Source: Chloroflexus sp. Y-396-1
Lineage (GTDB): Bacteria; Chloroflexota; Chloroflexia; Chloroflexales; Chloroflexaceae
DNA: 64,000 nucleotides
NCBI RefSeq assembly: GCF_000516515.1
Contig: NZ_KI911784.1
Span: forward strand, 2,140,881-2,204,880
Reading direction: 5' to 3'
This document shows positions 34,154 to 43,744 of the stretch, piece after piece. A program made the position numbers and the translations under genes. Position 1 is the stretch's first letter; every line of letters starts with the position of its first letter. The notes beneath the pieces were generated by a model. It saw only the letters and a list, made by a program, of their open reading frames with translations. It was not told the DNA's origin and made no database searches.

Positions 34154-36151
34154 ATGCATAGTTGGGCTGGTCGAGTGTTGGTTGTAGATGATGATCCGCT
34201 CTTGCGTGATCTATGCCGACAAACCCTGTCACGCGCCGGGTTTGTTGTGGTGACTGCCGCCAATGCAACGATAGCTCTTGAGGCCCTCGAACAGACAATC
34301 TTTGATCTGATCATCGTCGATCTGGCAATGCCGGGCGTCGATGGTATCCAACTCCTTGAATCGATCCGGTTACGAGATATTAGCGTCCCCATCTTAATAG
34401 TCAGTGGTATCGCTTCGGTTGAGCAAATTGCTCAGGCCATGCGACTTGGGGCACGCGGTTTGTTGATCAAACCGTTCCGCGCCCAAGAACTGACCAGTAT
34501 TGCGCATGAATTGGTCAGTAAACGGCAGGAAGTTCGTACCCGTGACCGGTTGGCAACCCTCCGACCGCTGTTGCAGATAAGTCAGCACTTATTAACCGAA
34601 CTTGATCAGTCACACCTCTATGCCTTAATCATCGAAACGGTGCGGAGCGAAGTGCACGCCGAACGGGCGTCACTTCTGTTATTGGAGCCTGATGAGCAGT
34701 CGTTACGAATCGTGGCGTGTACCGGTTTACCTGATACCGTTGGCATCGGTACACTGATCCCGGTTGCAAGCAGTATATCGGGTTGGGTCGTGCGTCATCG
34801 TCAGTCTTTGTTGATCGATCAACGATTGACCTCATCACCATGGTTTGCCGAACTGCGCCATTACCTGTTGGCCCCTGAATTGACCACTGCTTTATCGGTG
34901 CCGATTATGGCCGGTGAGCGCGTCTTGGGGGTCCTCAATGCAGCTAAGGCAGCACCGGATACTGCTTTCACGATTGCCGATCAAGAATTGCTACAACTGT
35001 TGGCCAGGCAGGCAGCGGTTGCTATCGAAAATGCCCGCCTTTACGCTGAGGTCTCGCGCTCGGAGGCGCGCTATCGCGCTTTACTACGTCACGCGAACGA
35101 TGCAGTGCTCTTGCTTGATGTCACTGGTACCCATGTACTTGATGCCAATCTGGCCCTGGCTCGTTTGTCAGGTTATCCGCACGAAACCCTCTTGCAGCTT
35201 CACCCGCACCGATTACTCCCCACCCTGCCTGGCCTGTTAGTAACTGCGGTCAATGGTCGAAGTGAACAGCACGAGATTGAGACAACTCTTTGTACTGCTG
35301 ATGGTCATGAGACGGCGGTAGCAGTGAGCGTGAGTGTTGTGCCTGAAGGCGAACAACACCTCTTTTTAGTTATTGCCCGCGACATTAGCGAACGGCAACG
35401 CCTAGCACGTGAGCTTGCCCAGGTGGAAAAACTGGCGGCTATCGGTCGTCTTTCGGCGGCGATGGCCCACGAAATTAATAATCCTCTTCAGGCGCTCTCC
35501 AATACGATACGTCTGTTGCAAAACCCCGATATACCGCCAGAGCGGCGAGAACTCTACCTCACGAAAGCTGCGGCTGAACTCGACGGATTGATCCAACGTG
35601 TCCAACGCATTCTCGATATCTCGCGTCCAAACTTAGACGGACGGCGTCCTGTTGATCTCAATCAGGTGATCAACGATGTGATTATCGCCTATCGACCGCA
35701 GATGAATGCTCGTGGGATTCGGTATATCGGTGAATTGACCTCAACCTTACCGTGGGTCACCGCAGTGATCGGCCATCTCAAGCAGGTCTGTCAGACGCTG
35801 GTTCAGAACGCGATTGAGGCGATGCCGAACGGAGGGACGCTCCATATTCGCACTTATCCTCGACCACCTGATGGCGAACCAGATCGGGCATCGTTCTGGC
35901 GGGCTGGTGGCGGATCGCGGCAGTTATTTGATCAGGCGGTTGTACTAGAGATTAGTGACACAGGGGTAGGTATTGCAGAAGCGGAATTACCCAAGATTTT
36001 TGAACCATTTTACTCGACGCGGTTCGACAGTCTCGGTTTAGGGTTACCGCTCTGCTACAGCATTATAGACTTTCATGGCGGTGAGTTGTTAGTACGGTCG
36101 AAACCCGATCAGGGAACAACGTTCCGCGTGATCCTTCCAGTTGCCCGCTAA
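34154..36151 (+). CDS. Hybrid sensor kinase: receiver-GAF-PAS-HisKA-HATPase
   Basis: 665 residues. N-terminal receiver (VLVVDDDPLLRD, phosphoacceptor in IIVDLAMPG near residue 55, Lys in LLIKPF), GAF domain (about 150-300), PAS domain (about 305-410), then HisKA with GRLSAAMAHEINNPLQALSN (His near 438) and HATPase with LVQNAIEAMPNGG and DTGVGIAEAE. The G2 loop reads LGLGLPLCYSI. An N-terminal receiver on a kinase suggests a downstream position in a phosphorelay. A TTG at 34139 would add five residues. It ends seven bases from the convergent rimM stop. Confidence 0.92.
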   Translation: MHSWAGRVLVVDDDPLLRDLCRQTLSRAGFVVVTAANATIALEALEQTIFDLIIVDLAMPGVDGIQLLESIRLRDISVPILIVSGIASVEQIAQAMRLGARGLLIKPFRAQELTSIAHELVSKRQEVRTRDRLATLRPLLQISQHLLTELDQSHLYALIIETVRSEVHAERASLLLLEPDEQSLRIVACTGLPDTVGIGTLIPVASSISGWVVRHRQSLLIDQRLTSSPWFAELRHYLLAPELTTALSVPIMAGERVLGVLNAAKAAPDTAFTIADQELLQLLARQAAVAIENARLYAEVSRSEARYRALLRHANDAVLLLDVTGTHVLDANLALARLSGYPHETLLQLHPHRLLPTLPGLLVTAVNGRSEQHEIETTLCTADGHETAVAVSVSVVPEGEQHLFLVIARDISERQRLARELAQVEKLAAIGRLSAAMAHEINNPLQALSNTIRLLQNPDIPPERRELYLTKAAAELDGLIQRVQRILDISRPNLDGRRPVDLNQVINDVIIAYRPQMNARGIRYIGELTSTLPWVTAVIGHLKQVCQTLVQNAIEAMPNGGTLHIRTYPRPPDGEPDRASFWRAGGGSRQLFDQAVVLEISDTGVGIAEAELPKIFEPFYSTRFDSLGLGLPLCYSIIDFHGGELLVRSKPDQGTTFRVILPVAR

Positions 36152-36158
36152 ACGATTT

Positions 36159-36668
36159 CTAATCTAACAGACCAGCAATCGGGCGAATCACCAATCGCCG
36201 TTCAAGCAGATCAATGGCTATAATGAAGTCACGCACCATCGGGACGAGTGCGTCGGCACGTCCGCGTCGCCTGATCACCGCAATCTCGCCAGCACCCGTT
36301 TCGAGAATATCGCGCACCTCACCAATACCCTCTCCGCTCTCGGTGATCGCCTGCATGCCGATCACATCGTGATAGAAAAACTCATCATCGGCAAGTGGAG
36401 CAGCATCACCGGCGGCGATATAGACTTCGGCGCCGCGGAGTGCAGCAGCCGCATCGCGATCAGTAATACTTTGTAGTTGAATAATGAGCAGGCCCGGTTT
36501 GTGCATGAAGAGGCGCGTAACCTGATGCGGAATCCGTTTCGGCCCGATGAACACAGTGCGCAGGTGGCGGATCAGATATTCGGGATGGCTCGAAATAGAA
36601 TGGAGCTTGATCTGACCACGCACGCCGAACGGAGCACCCAGAGCACCAATATACAGGAGATCATCCAT
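36159..36668 (-). CDS. rimM: Ribosome maturation factor RimM
   Basis: 169 residues. N-terminal RimM domain (LLYIGALGAPFGVRGQIKLH) and PRC-barrel C-terminus (DEFFYHDVIGMQAITESGEGIGEV). It assists 30S assembly by binding S19 and 16S rRNA. The frame extends to 36746, overlapping the end of khpA; the ATG at 36668 starts where the family usually starts, although its ribosome site is weak and a longer form cannot be excluded. Last gene of ffh-rpsP-khpA-rimM; trmD is not next to it here. Confidence 0.88.
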   Translation of the reverse strand: MDDLLYIGALGAPFGVRGQIKLHSISSHPEYLIRHLRTVFIGPKRIPHQVTRLFMHKPGLLIIQLQSITDRDAAAALRGAEVYIAAGDAAPLADDEFFYHDVIGMQAITESGEGIGEVRDILETGAGEIAVIRRRGRADALVPMVRDFIIAIDLLERRLVIRPIAGLLD

Positions 36669-36729
36669 AGGAGCCAGCAACAGAGCAAGCGGTCGGTCAG
36701 AAACACCGACCGCCGACTCTCCCTTTGCA

Positions 36730-36957
36730 CTATTCGATGTCAACATGCACCCGCTTCTTTTTGCGGGCAGCAGCCACGCCCATCAGATCACGGATCGCCT
36801 TGGCAACCCGGCCATTGCGCCCGATAACCTTACCGGTTTCAGAAGGCGCAACAGACAGATGGTACGTCACAGTAAAACGCCCGCTTCGCTCTTTGATACG
36901 CACAGCTTCCGGCGTATCAACCAGATTGCGGACGATGTATTCAAGGAGCGCTTTCAT
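36730..36957 (-). CDS. khpA: KH-domain RNA-binding protein KhpA (YlqC)
   Basis: 75 residues, a single type II KH domain. MKALLEYIVRNLVDTPEAV is the N-terminal helix, and the RNA-binding loop is KVIGRNGRVAKAIRDLMG, with the GxxG motif as GRNG. KhpA with KhpB binds small RNAs and transcripts in many Gram-positive bacteria. Position between rpsP and rimM is the standard arrangement. The start ATG has AGGGAGCCT-like purines upstream. Confidence 0.93.
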   Translation of the reverse strand: MKALLEYIVRNLVDTPEAVRIKERSGRFTVTYHLSVAPSETGKVIGRNGRVAKAIRDLMGVAAARKKKRVHVDIE

Positions 36958-36981
36958 AGAGGCTCCCTCCAGTAGTAGTGA

Positions 36982-37251
36982 TTACGCCTCGGCTACAACC
37001 TTACCCTGCTCGTCGATAATGTTTACCTGCTTTAGCAGCCTGACGACAACTTCAGTTGGTTGTGCGCCAACGCTGAGCCAATAACGAGCACGGTCGGGCT
37101 TGATTTCCAGCACTTTCGGCTGGCGAGTTGGAAGGTAGTAGCCGATTGTCTCGATAAACTTACCGTCGCGCGGTGAGCGCGAATCGGCAACTACAATGCG
37201 ATAGCTTGGCTGCTTAGTCTTGCCGGTGCGGCGCAGACGAATTTTAACCAT
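36982..37251 (-). CDS. rpsP: 30S ribosomal protein S16
   Basis: 89 residues; start [20 protein letters not shown] and body [20 protein letters not shown] are unmistakable. It binds 16S rRNA during early 30S assembly. 85 bp after ffh and 24 bp before khpA, within the ffh operon. Confidence 0.97.
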   Translation of the reverse strand: MVKIRLRRTGKTKQPSYRIVVADSRSPRDGKFIETIGYYLPTRQPKVLEIKPDRARYWLSVGAQPTEVVVRLLKQVNIIDEQGKVVAEA

Positions 37252-37336
37252 AGGTCGTTTCGTTCCTCACACTCAGACCAATAATAACACACTAGCCTTA
37301 GAGTATAACACAGATTTGGGTTTGTGTTGCAACAGC

Positions 37337-38689
37337 TCAGCGCAATCGCCGCAGCAGTTCGTTTGGATCAATCCCGCCCCGGCCTTTGCCACCTTTACTG
37401 GCAAGTTGCTTCATCATCCGCTGCATCTGCTGAAACTGTTTCACCAACTGACTCACCTCTTGCACCGAGGTGCCACTACCGCGGGCGATCCGCTCGCGGC
37501 GACTACCCTTGATGATTTCTGGTCGCCGTCGTTCTTCGGGCGTCATCGAATAAATAATCGCTTCAACCCGCTTAATGTGCCGTTCATCAAGCAGCTCCTC
37601 GTTGCGGGCCAACTGATTCAGACCGGGAATCATCGCAATAATCTGTTGCAGTGGACCAAGCTTGCGCATTTGATGGAGCGAGGTCAGGAAGTCTTCAAAG
37701 TCGAACTCGCCTTTACTCAGGCGCTTCTGCATCTTCTTTGCTTGTTCGGCATCGTAGAGCTGTTCGGCGCGCTCGATAAGGGAAAGCACGTCACCCATTC
37801 CCAGAATGCGTGAAGCCAGCCGGTCGGGGTGAAAGACTTCGAGCGTATTGCCATCTACCTTTTCACCGGTAGAGAGGAATTTGATCGGCACGCCAGTAAC
37901 GGCCCGTACCGATAACGCCGCACCACCACGCGCATCACCATCCATTTTCGTCATCACCACGCCGGTCAGTTTCACCCGCTGATTGAAGGTTTCGGCCACC
38001 CGCACCGCCTCTTGGCCGGTCATTGCGTCAACGACCAGCAAGCGTTCAATCGGATGCACGCGGCGCTCGATCTGTTCCAGCTCTTGCATGAGCGGTTCAT
38101 CGATCTGGAGTCGACCAGCGGTGTCGATGATCACCACATTAAATAGCTCTTTGCGGGCGTGTTCGACCGCGTGTTCGGCAATATCTGGCGGACTGGCCTG
38201 CGTTCCTTCGCTGTAGACCGGAATGTTGAGTTGCCGACCTAACGCCTGCAACTGGGTAATTGCTGCCGGGCGGTATACGTCAGCCGCAACCAACAAGACC
38301 CGCTTCCCCTTCTTACGTAAATGGAGCGCCAGTTTAGCGGCCAGCGTCGTCTTACCAGTACCTTGCAAACCAACCAGCATAATCACGGTTGGGCCAGGAC
38401 GGGCCTCTTGCAGCGGCACGTGTTCGGTTCCCAACAGATTAATCAGTTCTTGATGAACAATTTTGATGACCTGCTGGTGGGGGGTGAGGCTCTTGGTGAC
38501 CTCTTCACCAATAGCCTTTTCGGTGACCCTGGCCACAAAATCTTTAACGACGCGCAAATTGACATCAGCTTCTAGCAGCGCGAGTCGTACCTGCTTCATT
38601 GCCTCGCGCACATCATCTTCGGTCAAAATCCCTTTGCTGCCAAGTTTTTGAAAAACGGCCTGTAGCCGGTCGGAGAGACTTTCAAACAT
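37337..38689 (-). CDS. ffh: Signal recognition particle protein Ffh
   Basis: A 450-residue SRP54. N domain (MFESLSDRLQAVFQKLGSKG), G domain with P-loop GLQGTGKTTLAAKLA, DVYRPAAITQLQ, DTAGR, TKMDGDARGGAALS, and a methionine-rich M domain near the C-terminus (MRKLGPLQQIIAMIPGLN, QQMQRMMKQLASKGGKGRGG). With SRP RNA it targets nascent membrane proteins. First gene of the ffh-rpsP-khpA-rimM operon, read from a near-consensus promoter. Confidence 0.97.
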   Translation of the reverse strand: MFESLSDRLQAVFQKLGSKGILTEDDVREAMKQVRLALLEADVNLRVVKDFVARVTEKAIGEEVTKSLTPHQQVIKIVHQELINLLGTEHVPLQEARPGPTVIMLVGLQGTGKTTLAAKLALHLRKKGKRVLLVAADVYRPAAITQLQALGRQLNIPVYSEGTQASPPDIAEHAVEHARKELFNVVIIDTAGRLQIDEPLMQELEQIERRVHPIERLLVVDAMTGQEAVRVAETFNQRVKLTGVVMTKMDGDARGGAALSVRAVTGVPIKFLSTGEKVDGNTLEVFHPDRLASRILGMGDVLSLIERAEQLYDAEQAKKMQKRLSKGEFDFEDFLTSLHQMRKLGPLQQIIAMIPGLNQLARNEELLDERHIKRVEAIIYSMTPEERRRPEIIKGSRRERIARGSGTSVQEVSQLVKQFQQMQRMMKQLASKGGKGRGGIDPNELLRRLR

Positions 38690-38739
38690 AGGTCAAACTC
38701 ATTTCTACGAGTGTACCACCCAATACTATTGCTGGTTCC

Positions 38740-38768
38740 ATTGTACGAGTGAAGCAGGTACACGTCAA
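38740..38768 (-). promoter_or_regulatory. ffh operon promoter
   Basis: On the minus strand TTGACG (38768-38763), 17 bp, TACAAT (38745-38740). A nearer extended -10 (TGGTACACT, 38718-38710) would give a leader of under 20 bases. Confidence 0.7.
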
Positions 38769-38818
38769 TGCGAGCAAGGGACGGAGTAGGGTTTTCAGCT
38801 TCATTCTTTCCCTAGGTG

Positions 38819-38917
38819 CGCGGGCATCTGGCCCGCGTTGTGCAGTAGGTGGCTCATCTAGTGAGTGGGGCGCATCAGGCCATATCACTTCTCACCCCTT
38901 CCATTTTGGGGGAGGAA
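38819..38917. repeat. Two dispersed hairpins in the ffh-PAS intergenic region
   Basis: CGCGGGC-ATCTG-GCCCGCG (38819-38837) resembles the core of the 0.3-0.8 kb array units. It is followed by CCCTTCC...GGAAGGG (about 38896-38920), a shorter relative of the hairpin at 53621. No gene is seen in 38690-39122 apart from the promoters. Confidence 0.6.
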
Positions 38918-39008
38918 GGGCCAGGGAAAGATGAGTCCACCAGCCTTCTCTTAGCGCACAATGGTGCGCAGAGTAGTGAAATTGTAAATTAGAACGTTTT
39001 CTAAACCA

Positions 39009-39037
39009 TTGAAGTCTCTGTGTTTTCTCGGTATAAT
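39009..39037 (+). promoter_or_regulatory. Promoter of the PAS/STAS gene
   Basis: TTGAAG (39009-39014), 17 bp, TATAAT (39032-39037); the leader is about 80 bases. Confidence 0.75.
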
Positions 39038-39122
39038 GAGCGGTACCACATACAGCCACGTCGCTTCCATCGCCAGGCCCGCAAATCGGTCATTCCCGAC
39101 GAAGTTGTTCTGAGGTAACACT

Positions 39123-41105
39123 ATGCAGGATTCTCAGGTAGCGATACTACAGGCAGAGTGTGAACGTTTGCAGGCACAGGTAGCCGAATTAACACGCTTT
39201 CAACGGATTGTTGAAGATACCGATCAACTGGTTACCGAGGTTGACAGCAATGGTATCTTTACCTATGTCAACCCGGCAGCAGAACGCTTCTTCGGGTATC
39301 GACCGGCAGACTGTATTGGTCGCTCTTCGCTAGAGTTTTTGCATCCAGACGATCGCGAGCGAGCACAACGAGCGCTGGGCGAATGGGTACAACGTGGTGA
39401 GCGGACGGTTACGGTTGAGAATCGAGTGGTACACCGTTCGGGCGCTATCTTTCCTATGCTTTGGACAATCGCGATCCGTTATGATGATCAACGCCAGTTT
39501 GCCGGTGCGACATCGATTGCGCACGACATCAGTCACATCCAACGCCTGCGCCAGGAATTAGCCGAGAGTCGATCAATGTTACGGTTGATTATTGATAGTT
39601 TGCCGCAGGCAGTATTTTGGAAAGATCGTGATGGACGTTTTCTTGGTTGTAATCAGCAATTGCTGCGTGATGCCGGTTTTAGCTCTGAAGCAGAGATCGT
39701 TGGTAAGACCGACTTTGAGATGCCTTGGCACGATCAGGCTGATGTGTATCGGGCCGATGATCTGGAGGTAATGCGTAGTGGTCCGAAACTTAATATTGAG
39801 GAACCGCTGACCCGCAGTGATGGCACAACGATCTGGTTGCGCACCAATAAGCTGCCGTTGCAGCGCGATGGTGAGGTAATCGGTGTTCTTGGCATGTATG
39901 AAGATGTTACCGATATTAAGCTGCAAGCCGAAGAGCTGCGCACCTTCAAATTGCTGGTGGAAAACGCCCCTGACGGGATTGCGATAGCCGATCCGCATCT
40001 GGTTATAACCTACAACAATCCGGCTTTGGCAACGATGCTCCAGTATCCTTCACTGGTAGGCAAGGCGGTTGCCGAAATTGTCTACCCGGCTTATCTTCCG
40101 GTGCTCGAACAGATAGCGCACCAGGTGATGCAGGGCCTAACGCCACGGGAAACGGTTCGTTACGTGCGCAGTGATGGTGCGCTGGTTACGATTCAGGCCT
40201 CAGCACTGGCGTTACGCGATGCGCATGGCAATCTGACCGGCTACGCTTCGATTAATCGTGACATCACCCAGCAGTTGCAAGCTGAAGAGAATCTCCGGCT
40301 GAGCGAACGGCGTAATCGTGCGTTGCTCGATGCAATTCCCGACTTAATGTTTTTGCTCAGTCCAGACGGCGTATTTCTCAACTATAAAGCCGATCATAGC
40401 GGTGAGTTGCTTATGCCGCCAGAAGCATTTTTGGGCAAACGAGTCGATGAAGTGTTACCGCCGCCACTAGCCGAGCAGGTCCTACATCACATCGAGCAGC
40501 TCAAACGCACCGGAGAGATGCAGCAATTTGATTACCAGCTCGCCATTGGCGATCAGATACTAGAATACGAAGCACGTATGGTGTTTAGCGATCAGGACAT
40601 TCTACTCCTATCGCGCAATGTGACCGAACAGCGCCGCATTGAACGCGAGCGCACTGAGATGCAAGAACAGATTATTGCGGCACAGCAGGCAACATTGCGC
40701 GAACTCAGTACGCCGTTGATGCCGATAGCTGATGGCGTGATTGCGATGCCGCTGATTGGGGCGATTGATACGATGCGCGCCCAGCAAATCATGGAGACGC
40801 TCCTTAATGGGGTGTCCGAATACCGTGCGCAGGTCGCCATTATTGACATTACCGGCGTGAAAGTGGTTGATACCCAGGTGGCCAGCGCCTTGGTACGGGC
40901 TGCCCGGGCAGCCCGAATGCTTGGGGCACAGGTTGTTCTGACCGGAATTAGCCCGGAAATTGCTCAGACCTTGGTGCATATTGGTGCTGAGTTGCGGGAT
41001 ATGACGACTAGGGCAACCCTGCAAGAGGGGATTGATTACGCTTTGAAACGGAGAATTGCCGATCCACATCTAACGGGAAATGATCGGCGAACTGGGCCAC
41101 GATGA
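39123..41105 (+). CDS. Multi-PAS regulator with C-terminal STAS domain (RsbR-like)
   Basis: 660 residues. A short N-terminal coiled coil (QAECERLQAQVAELTRFQ) is followed by four PAS domains at about residues 18-140, 145-270, 275-390 and 395-505, several ending in PAC-type segments (GATSIAHDISHIQ, VLGMYEDVTDIK, GYASINRDITQQ). The STAS domain spans about 535-645 (PLMPIADGVIAMPLIGAID, AIIDITGVKVVDTQVASAL). In stressosome proteins of the RsbR type this domain is phosphorylated on Ser/Thr by a switch kinase. No rsbS, rsbT or rsbU is adjacent. It is a cytoplasmic, probably redox, light or ligand sensor. Confidence 0.85.
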   Translation: MQDSQVAILQAECERLQAQVAELTRFQRIVEDTDQLVTEVDSNGIFTYVNPAAERFFGYRPADCIGRSSLEFLHPDDRERAQRALGEWVQRGERTVTVENRVVHRSGAIFPMLWTIAIRYDDQRQFAGATSIAHDISHIQRLRQELAESRSMLRLIIDSLPQAVFWKDRDGRFLGCNQQLLRDAGFSSEAEIVGKTDFEMPWHDQADVYRADDLEVMRSGPKLNIEEPLTRSDGTTIWLRTNKLPLQRDGEVIGVLGMYEDVTDIKLQAEELRTFKLLVENAPDGIAIADPHLVITYNNPALATMLQYPSLVGKAVAEIVYPAYLPVLEQIAHQVMQGLTPRETVRYVRSDGALVTIQASALALRDAHGNLTGYASINRDITQQLQAEENLRLSERRNRALLDAIPDLMFLLSPDGVFLNYKADHSGELLMPPEAFLGKRVDEVLPPPLAEQVLHHIEQLKRTGEMQQFDYQLAIGDQILEYEARMVFSDQDILLLSRNVTEQRRIERERTEMQEQIIAAQQATLRELSTPLMPIADGVIAMPLIGAIDTMRAQQIMETLLNGVSEYRAQVAIIDITGVKVVDTQVASALVRAARAARMLGAQVVLTGISPEIAQTLVHIGAELRDMTTRATLQEGIDYALKRRIADPHLTGNDRRTGPR

Positions 41106-41275
41106 GGCTGGATGAGAGTCTGGTACGCTAGTGTTCGGACGATGCAAGAAGATGGCTTGTTGATGGGCCAGCAGACGGCTGACCCGTGTCCTGGGAGAAT
41201 ACGAGTCGGAGTCCCGCACACCTAGAGAAAGTCCTACGTCGCTGATGTTGTCAGTGCTACCACAATGGCTTCATC

Positions 41276-41284
41276 TGGTATAAT
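41276..41284 (+). promoter_or_regulatory. Extended -10 promoter giving an almost leaderless transcript
   Basis: TGGTATAAT ends at 41284 and the ATG is at 41294. Transcription should therefore begin within about two bases of the start codon. No ribosome-binding site is present. Confidence 0.65.
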
Positions 41285-41293
41285 CATTGTGGT

Positions 41294-43744
41294 ATGCAAC
41301 CGCTTGAGCTTCAAATTGACCACCGCGTAGTGGTGGCTGGGACAACCTTAGCGGAAAGTGCTCGCACACTGGTCGTAACACCTGCCCCTCAGCAGTTGGC
41401 AGCCGTTGCCCGTGGGCAGCTTTTTGTGGTGTGCGAACCGATTGGTCCGGCTGAGCGCGCCGAGCATGCCTGTCGAATTGTAACTCAGCGAATCCGCCAA
41501 ACCTTTTATGAGAGTGATGCAACCAGCACTGCATCCGCACTGCGACTAGCGATAGTTGCCGCTAATAAGGCGCTGTATCAAGACAACATGCGGTGTGCGC
41601 CTGCTCACCGCATGACCGTTGGGGTGACTGCAATTGCACGACTTGATGGGGATCTCTTTATCGCTCAGGTGCAACCAGCGCAAGTCTTCTTACGGTGTCG
41701 TAATAAGCTTCGTGCTATTCCTACCCATCCATCCTGGGATCCAGGGCAGGTCAATGCTGCACAGCTCGCATTCAGTGGCGCGCTAGGAGCCAGCCTGTTC
41801 GTTGAACCGGAGTTCTTTCGGGCAGTACTACAGCCCGGTGATGCTGTCCTCATCAGTTGTAGTAATCTTATTACGCAGTTTGATCCACCGACAATGGCTG
41901 CTCTCCTTGCCCAAACTGATGTTGCAGCCATTCTTGATACGGTACAGTCGCGCATCAGTCATCTCCCGGCGGTCGAATTACTAGCCTTTACTGTTCACGC
42001 GGCGGCATTGCGTTCAGCACCGCCACCGCAGGAAGAGCATGTACGTCGGTTTTTTCAGCGACCGAACCATAAACCGGTGCAGCCTGTTTCATCATCTGAA
42101 ACAAAGCCCGATCCACTTTTTTCCTTGCCACCACAACCGACATATTCATCAAACCCGCCCCCGCGTCCGGCGCCAATTGATCTCGGTGAGTCGCTGGCTG
42201 AAAGAGTAGCCCAACATCGGGCGTCACTGCCGCCATCGAGCACCTTAGGTGAAAATCCACCGTCAGCACTGCCGATTGATCTCGGTGATACGTTTACCGA
42301 TGCTCGTCCATACGGTCTGCGCCGTCCGCTCCGACCATCAGAAACCCTGACGTGGGTTGAACGACTGAGTTGGCCGATCCTGATGGTGAGCGATCTGATC
42401 CGCGAGTGGCGACGTGAGCGAGCATTGCGGCGCAAAGCCCTCACTGTGAGCAGTTATGTTCCACGTGGCCGGGGTCTCACCTATCGCCGTACCGCTCCGC
42501 CATTCCCGTGGTCACTGGTATTGGTTACTATCTTAGTGGTGGGAATTGCTATTCTGTACGGGATCAACCTCTCACAGCAGAATAACCTGCAACTGGCTAC
42601 TGAGTATCTGGTAGCGGCTGAAGAACGAGTAGCGGCAGTCCGTACAGCGCCTGATGAAACCGCCGCCCGGGAAGCATTGATCATTGCGCAACAGGCTATC
42701 GAAACGGCCCGCACCAGCCCTGAGATTACGACAACGAATCCAGGGTTATGGTTACGCTTGAGCGAACTCGAGCGCGAATACGAACGATTATTAGCCGCTG
42801 TTGATCGCGTCTCGTTCCTTGAACCTGTGTTGCTGGCAACCCATCCGCTCCCCAACGGTGTTTTTACCAGCGTTATTGTTCCACCTGCAACAAGTAGTGT
42901 TACGGATACGGCAAGTCTGACCGCCCTGCGTTACTTGTATGCGTTAGATAGTGACCCCAATGCTGCTCGTCTTTATCGCATTCCACGTGATGGCGGCGTG
43001 CCAGAACCGTATCTCGAACCAGGACAAATCGTAGGTGCTGCTGTAGTGGGTTCATTGCGTGCCGCACTCTGGCGAATCGATCAGGTGGTCGCAATCGATC
43101 AAGCGCCAAACGGCTTCGGTTACTATTTTCGCCAAAATGACACGTGGAACTACTCGAAGTTGGGTAGTTCTGAGATGTGGATCAACCCCGAACGTCTCGA
43201 CGTTGAAGAGTATGCCGGTAATCTTTACGTTTGGGGTGCCCAGCCTGGTGAAGTGTTGAAATTCTCGTCGGGACGCTACGGCGACACGCCTGAATTCTGG
43301 CTCAACCCTGGTGTTACGCGCGATGCAGCCGTGCTCTCGGCAATTGATATGGCCGTTGATGGCAGTATTTATCTGCTCCAGAAAAACGGTACGGTGTTGA
43401 TCTTCAGTTTCGGTCAACTGGTAGGTCAGATCACGCCACGCAATGTCTCACCACCGATTGCCGAAGTGACGCGCTTCGTGATCACCGGCCCGCCCGATGC
43501 GGGATACATTTTTATGCTTGAACCAGTTCATGAACGGATTTTGCAGATTGATAAACGTACTGGCGAACTGATCCAGCAGTTACGAATACGAGTCGGGAAC
43601 GATCTGAATCTGAGCCAATTGATGGCATTGACCATTGATACCAGTAGTGCTCGTCCGATCCTCTACATTGCCAGTGGTGGTGACATCATGCGCGCTGAGT
43701 TGCCGCCGCCACCGCGTAGTTTTCGTGAAGAAGCTCTGCGATGA
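41294..43744 (+). CDS. PP2C-like pseudophosphatase with single membrane span and beta-propeller-like C-terminus
   Basis: 816 residues. The first 230 follow the PP2C (PPM) fold, but the metal-binding motifs are changed: FVVADGMGG is FVVCEPIGPAE and the SDGL of LLxxSDGL is ISCSNLITQ, so phosphatase activity is doubtful. A Pro-rich linker of about 120 residues (240-360) leads to one membrane helix (SLVLVTILVVGIAILYGI, near 410) and then an extracytoplasmic half with strand-rich repeats (residues 500-800). A role as a membrane-anchored sensor or scaffold fits. The lipoprotein gene overlaps its stop by four bases. Confidence 0.72.
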   Translation: MQPLELQIDHRVVVAGTTLAESARTLVVTPAPQQLAAVARGQLFVVCEPIGPAERAEHACRIVTQRIRQTFYESDATSTASALRLAIVAANKALYQDNMRCAPAHRMTVGVTAIARLDGDLFIAQVQPAQVFLRCRNKLRAIPTHPSWDPGQVNAAQLAFSGALGASLFVEPEFFRAVLQPGDAVLISCSNLITQFDPPTMAALLAQTDVAAILDTVQSRISHLPAVELLAFTVHAAALRSAPPPQEEHVRRFFQRPNHKPVQPVSSSETKPDPLFSLPPQPTYSSNPPPRPAPIDLGESLAERVAQHRASLPPSSTLGENPPSALPIDLGDTFTDARPYGLRRPLRPSETLTWVERLSWPILMVSDLIREWRRERALRRKALTVSSYVPRGRGLTYRRTAPPFPWSLVLVTILVVGIAILYGINLSQQNNLQLATEYLVAAEERVAAVRTAPDETAAREALIIAQQAIETARTSPEITTTNPGLWLRLSELEREYERLLAAVDRVSFLEPVLLATHPLPNGVFTSVIVPPATSSVTDTASLTALRYLYALDSDPNAARLYRIPRDGGVPEPYLEPGQIVGAAVVGSLRAALWRIDQVVAIDQAPNGFGYYFRQNDTWNYSKLGSSEMWINPERLDVEEYAGNLYVWGAQPGEVLKFSSGRYGDTPEFWLNPGVTRDAAVLSAIDMAVDGSIYLLQKNGTVLIFSFGQLVGQITPRNVSPPIAEVTRFVITGPPDAGYIFMLEPVHERILQIDKRTGELIQQLRIRVGNDLNLSQLMALTIDTSSARPILYIASGGDIMRAELPPPPRSFREEALR

